From contig CP141127.1 in the NCBI GenBank assembly GCA_035236585.1, forward strand, positions 70,103,495 through 70,167,494: a stretch of DNA of 64,000 bases, given 5' to 3'. The position numbers were made by a program, and so were the translations under genes. The stretch's first letter is position 1. Each line of letters opens with the position of its first letter. Below, one piece after another: positions 59,545-64,000 of this stretch. The notes beneath the pieces are model-generated. The model was not told the DNA's origin and did no database searches. It worked only from the letters and a program-made list of their open reading frames with translations. Source of the DNA: Warburgia ugandensis. Taxonomy: Eukaryota > Streptophyta > Magnoliopsida > Canellales > Canellaceae.

Positions 59545-61061
59545 CTTCTTTAAATTATATTTAGCCTCAATTTCGTAGTCATCAAAAATAGAAATTACAG
59601 AAGGAATGGGACAAAGATGAAAGCAGAATTTAGGCCTCACTTAAATGTTAGATATGATGACAAGAAAATGAAATTAGCCATTGCCCATCACCTAAGGGCA
59701 GCCGGGCAAAATGAAAGTGAAAAACATATCACCCCCAATTTAATAACAAGAGGAATGCTAAAACATAGTCACAAAGTTTGATTCAGAATAAATCGGCAAG
59801 CATCTATGAAAATTTGAAGAAAAAATAAGAGAAAAATCATTTTACATGTATGAGTTGAAGTTTTTAATTGAAATTTTGACTAAATTTACTAATAATACTT
59901 GAGAACGTAGCAAAGTATTTGTGAATTTAGGTTTTGTGAGGTAAATTCATGTTAATTTCTTATAATTTGAACTGTGTCTAGGACCACATTTTTTGAAGCC
60001 CAGCTTTGCATGATCATACTCTTTCAGCTCCTTACTACACCTTTGGATGTAGCAAGTAGATTGTTATCATCTATGTCTAATAGGTTGTGCTTGGAAACAC
60101 GCAAATAAAAAATCATACAAAACAATAACTTGAAGACCTAGAATCAACTAAACACATGTTTTTTGATCCATTAGATATCCACAATGGAGCAAGGAGATGA
60201 ACGAGTCTGATCACACAAAGGTGGACTCCAAAAAATTGCAATCACTATCACACCTCCCTTTGCATTTATTTAACATTATCTTATAACAATTTTTTGGGTA
60301 TGATGTATCAGGCATTGGGGCCTACATGCAACCTCGTCAAGCTACTGATTTCTAGTGGTTAAATTATTGTGCCAAAGATGGGGTTTTGGAGTCACCACCT
60401 TTGTCTTTTGCCTAGTGGTATGCATGGGTACATTCTTGTTTTCAGATTCAAAGTGGACTGGACTGAATTTTTTCGATCTCTTGCCATGCTGACCAAGATC
60501 GGACCTCTTTATGTCAGGTGAAGATAGACCAATCGATCTTCAATTTGTTTATAGCTTCAAACCAAACCAACCTTTGGTCAAAAGCCCTAAACACTTAGTC
60601 AATCTAAAATCTACCAGAGCTACTATTTTTCAACTAAATCAAAGGACAAGTGCAAAAAGAAACATTCAAAAAACAAAATTCACCCATTAGATGAAGAAAT
60701 TCAAGATGAAATCAAACAAAAAATTTGAATAAGAGAGCCAAATTGAAAAGTTGAAGAAGTAAATCCCCAGCCTATTCCTCCTTTGCAAAAGCAGCCTTTC
60801 TCTTTTAGAGGATGCCACCCAACAAGGTTTGTGAAAAATCAGATGTTGAGAGGAAGTCTGATATTTTATATGGTAGGATTGTCAGTAAACAAGGGAGGGG
60901 CTTTTTTCAAGTTTGGGTTGGGGGAGAAGAAGAGCTTCTTTGCTAGCCATCTTCCTTGCTAATTCTCCCATGACATTGCTTTTATTAACTCCATGATGAA
61001 TATCCATAATGATCTAATCCTCTGTCGATGTGGCACTCATAGTACTTCTCATTAGGAGCCA
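59545..61061. other. Right repeat of the copia relic and spacer, copy 2
   Basis: Collinear with 8490-10140. The LTR-like repeat begins near 59768 (TAGTCACAAAG) and has lost its outer end by deletion near 59970. No gene recognised. Confidence 0.5.
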
Positions 61062-62893
61062 TGATGTACATAAAAATATTAGATATAATAGTTTTGTTCT
61101 TTTAATCCTAATTTTATCTTAAATATCACTAATTAGGGTTTTATTTTATATTTTATAAGATTAGGGTACAACTGAGAAAATTGTTATTTTTAGCAACTCA
61201 AAACTGGAAAAGTGAGTTCAACTACTGTTTAAGCAAAGTCATGGATCCACATGACATAAACCATGAAGTTCAAAAATTAAGAATGTCAGGGGAGTGTAAT
61301 TATCAACTTTACCACTATCAAAAACCCTAGGGCACTAACCGAATGAAATCATGCAATAAATGGTGTCCTCGTTAAAAACAATGTGGCAAGCTTCTCACGA
61401 CTGTATGCATGCATTCCACCACGTTTTGAGAGCTTTTGAGAGAAGCTAAGTTCACATACAATGAAGATACACGTGCATGGGCAACTAAGCAGAGCCCGAG
61501 ACCCACTGATAGAATATTTACATCTACTCTCCATCACACTTATTCAAGAAGAGATCCCACCTAAAATTACATGTTTTTACTCAATGGAGGACACATATAC
61601 ACTCTTGCTTACAAAGTCCTTTATTTGAGAAAATATAGGAAAATAAAGGATAAAAAATATGTAAGAGAGAGGAGCATAAACGAAAAATCCACGATCAAAG
61701 TTCATCTTGACTTTTAAAGGATTTGGAAGATATAATTAACATTCCATCAAAACTATACTAAATAACCAATTAGAAATGACTTACACTAGGGTGGACCAAT
61801 GAAAATCAAGCCTACAAGGATATCAAAGTGGATGACCATTGGTGGAGATTTTTTTGGTAGGCTGTCCACCTTATTTTGAGGAAAATAACACGTAAAAATC
61901 CAAGGCTTAAAAAGGTGTTTTTCTGGAGAAAAAATAGGTGGAGCAAATAATACTATTGGAGGAGAGCATAAAGGTGGGCTGAAGAGAATTTTTAATATGT
62001 TTTGCTTGAGAAGAATCATAAATAATCCTAGCCATCCATCCTAGAGCTAGGCATGATCAAAAGGAGAAATAAAAGAGCAAAAACAGCACACTACACCAGC
62101 ACCATTCCTAAATATATTTCAACTTGAAATAAAAGGAAAGACATGGGGAAGCTTCCTCAATGGTGTAAAACATGATCTTAAGAGACAAGGAAAGAGGAAA
62201 GGAGGGAGTTTCCTAAAGGAAACTTCCACCTCCTTAGATCTACAATAGGAAGCATAAAAGAAAGAGGATAAAATGCACAAACCATTCCTCCCTTGAGCTT
62301 ACATGTTCATAAATTTTGGGAAAGAAGGGAATTAAGGATGATGCATTGAAGGGAAAAAGGAGAGGATGTGTTTACACATTGGAACTCCTTAGGTAATGGC
62401 TAGTCCATGGTGAGGTAAGTACTTCAAATATTAAAATCCAAGCAGCTCTCTCATCCTCCAAAAGAAATAGAGTTGCTTGAATAATTACATGTTGAAGTTT
62501 CCTAAGGAAGAAAAGGCCCTTGTGCTTGTTTTAAAGAGACTTGCTGCTTGTCTGTTACAAGCAACTCTCTTATCAATCAACACATCATCCCAAAAAACCC
62601 TTTTTTTCTTTTCTTTTCTTTTTTTTAATCTTGAAGAGAAGTCATAAGGAGGATGAAAGGCTCCTGGTTTTGTTTGCATCCAGTAGGTGAAGCAAGCAAC
62701 CCTTCCCCCCACCTAAAGAAGGGCGTTGTCTTCTTCAAGCAGCTACTTAAGACCGGGTAGAACATGATTTATTTTGGCTAGTGCATGGTGTAACTTTATG
62801 TAATGTTTAACAAAAGTTGAAGGGTGGTGAGGTTGAGCATTGAAATAAGAAGGAAAGAGGACTACTTCTTATGAAATACAAAAAGGAATTTTG

Positions 62894-62951
<58 letters not shown>
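62894..62951. repeat. (TG)n microsatellite, about 29 repeats
   Basis: The equivalent place in copy 1 (near 11980) has about five TG repeats (GATGTGTGTGTAATAA). Confidence 0.95.
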
Positions 62952-62955
<4 letters not shown>

Positions 62956-63163
62956 AAAATACGTAGACATGGGAATGGTTCGATGGTGAATTTTTCCTAG
63001 GAAGGTGGCATGTTTACAATGATATACTATGATTTTTGCTAAATGACACAATGGGAAGCTTAGGTGAAAGGTCCTTTTTCATAGGATTTAGTTTGCTTAT
63101 GTTTACTTCATTACATCTAACATCTATGTAATACTTTTTTTTAATGAATTATGTTATTTTTAT

Positions 63164-63330
63164 CAAAAGGGGGCCTTGGCACAACGGTAAAAGTTGTCAT
63201 CGTGTGACCTCGAGGCCACAAGTTCAAGGCATGGGCAAGATAAGGCTGCATACTATAGACCCTTGTGGTCTGCTCCTTCCTTGGACCCCGCATATGCGGG
63301 AGCTTCGTGCACTGAGGCTGCCCTTTTTAT
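63164..63330 (+). mobile_element. tRNA-derived SINE in the LTR, copy 2
   Basis: Same insertion as 12204-12370, with AATTATGTTATTTTTAT on the left and AATTATGTTATTTTTCT on the right (63331-63347). It retains CCTTGGCACAACGG and GAGGCCACAAGTTCAAGG. Confidence 0.85.
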
Positions 63331-64000
63331 AATTATGTTATTTTTCTATTAGTAAGTTTGCTAATGCTTGTTTTACATTATACTTTTGTTTATTTTTATT
63401 TGTTAGTAAATATTTTGCTTGTGTTTGCTTGTTATAATTTTAGATTTTTATTCAATATGTTAGGTTAAAGTTATTCACCTAGGGTTAGGATGAAAGTATA
63501 TGAAAAGTTAGATATTTTTATGATTTAGTACATGTAGGTGCAAGTGTTTAAATATCAATGTCAAAGTTTAGCAATCTTGATTATATGTTTAGTGATTGTT
63601 CTTATAGAAGGATACTAGACAAGATAGATTTGATAGTTTAATATATGAGAATCATTGATAGTTTGTGCTCTAAAAAGATAAACTATACCTTGAATAAATA
63701 TGTTAAACTAAGCTAAACCCAAAATTTAAAAATATATATTATAAATAACTTTAAAGGTAATATTATGTTTTTAGATTCATTAAGATTCTATTAACATGCG
63801 TAGATAATAAAAATAAAAACTAAAATAAAAACTAAAATACTTTATTTTTAGAGATTTTCATTTTAGTATATGGATTCTAGAAGGCTTAGATTTCATTAAT
63901 TTTATTTTTTATAAATTTTTAGAATTATTTGATTTGTTGGCTAGATTAAAGTAGATTAAAATAAGTTTTAATTAAAATTCTTAAAACTTGAAGTTCTTGT

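Larger units (their letters stand above)
61062..64000 (+). repeat. Left LTR of the gypsy-type element, copy 2, running off the window
   Basis: Starts TGATGTACATAAAAATATTA after AGCCA, as at 10141. It carries the shared SINE and an expanded (TG)n. The rest of the element lies beyond 64000, so it is unknown whether the duplication includes its interior. Confidence 0.85.

Noticed and set aside
62869..63051. 60-codon frame with Thr/His run
   Set aside because: Translation of the (TG)n microsatellite.

Overview
This window is plant nuclear DNA, and the sequence alone does not name the species. The signs are a plant-type subtilase, tRNA-derived SINEs, a CACTA (En/Spm) transposon, copia and Ty3/gypsy-type retrotransposons, a plant LINE, TRIM units and long AT-rich spacers. 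It reads as a gene-poor, repeat-rich arm of a medium or large flowering-plant genome. Only one gene looks functional: an intronless secreted subtilisin-like protease on the minus strand at 1-2260. It is cut by the window edge a few codons before its stop. Everything else I could identify is mobile DNA or gene relics.

Layout. 1-2260: subtilase; 2261-2808: its 5' flank with a TATA box. 2809-3658: tandem TRIM array. 3660-6400: spacer with an exon-like relic at 4521-4893. 6602-9014: decayed copia gag-protease between two direct repeats. 9015-10140: unassigned. 10141-21763: an 11.6 kb LTR retrotransposon with 2.7-2.9 kb LTRs, carrying a SINE in its left LTR and a LINE in its interior. 21769-24060: spacer with a degenerate tandem repeat. 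24061-24413: near-perfect foldback. 24570-26380: 5' half of a second LINE. 26381 to about 35955: a minus-strand relative of the 10-22 kb element, interrupted by a 4 kb LTR (26573-30533). About 35960-45336: another LTR of that 4 kb type, split by two related solo LTRs that point at each other (36945-39438 and 40154-42903). 45337-51837: decayed CACTA transposon containing a third solo LTR (48030-49832). 51838-64000: second copy of 1392 to about 12983.

The central feature is this direct segmental duplication of at least 12.1 kb, with copies about 50.4 kb apart. Its left edge cuts through the subtilase reading frame and abuts CACTA transposase sequence. The second subtilase copy is a pseudogene: start codon lost, 2-bp deletion, Gly-to-Arg beside the catalytic Asp, and truncation before the oxyanion Asn and the catalytic Ser.

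Shared and private insertions give a relative order of events: (1) insertion of the 10-22 kb LTR element, whose LTRs now differ by about 10% in a stretch I compared by eye; (2) SINE insertion into its left LTR, with an empty site in the right LTR; (3) the segmental duplication, about 3-4% divergence by eye; (4) changes private to the second copy: a new SINE, an inverted TRIM with templated filler DNA, and expanded GA and TG microsatellites. I see no new enzymatic or defence system. The points of interest are rearrangement structure and possible small-RNA sources.
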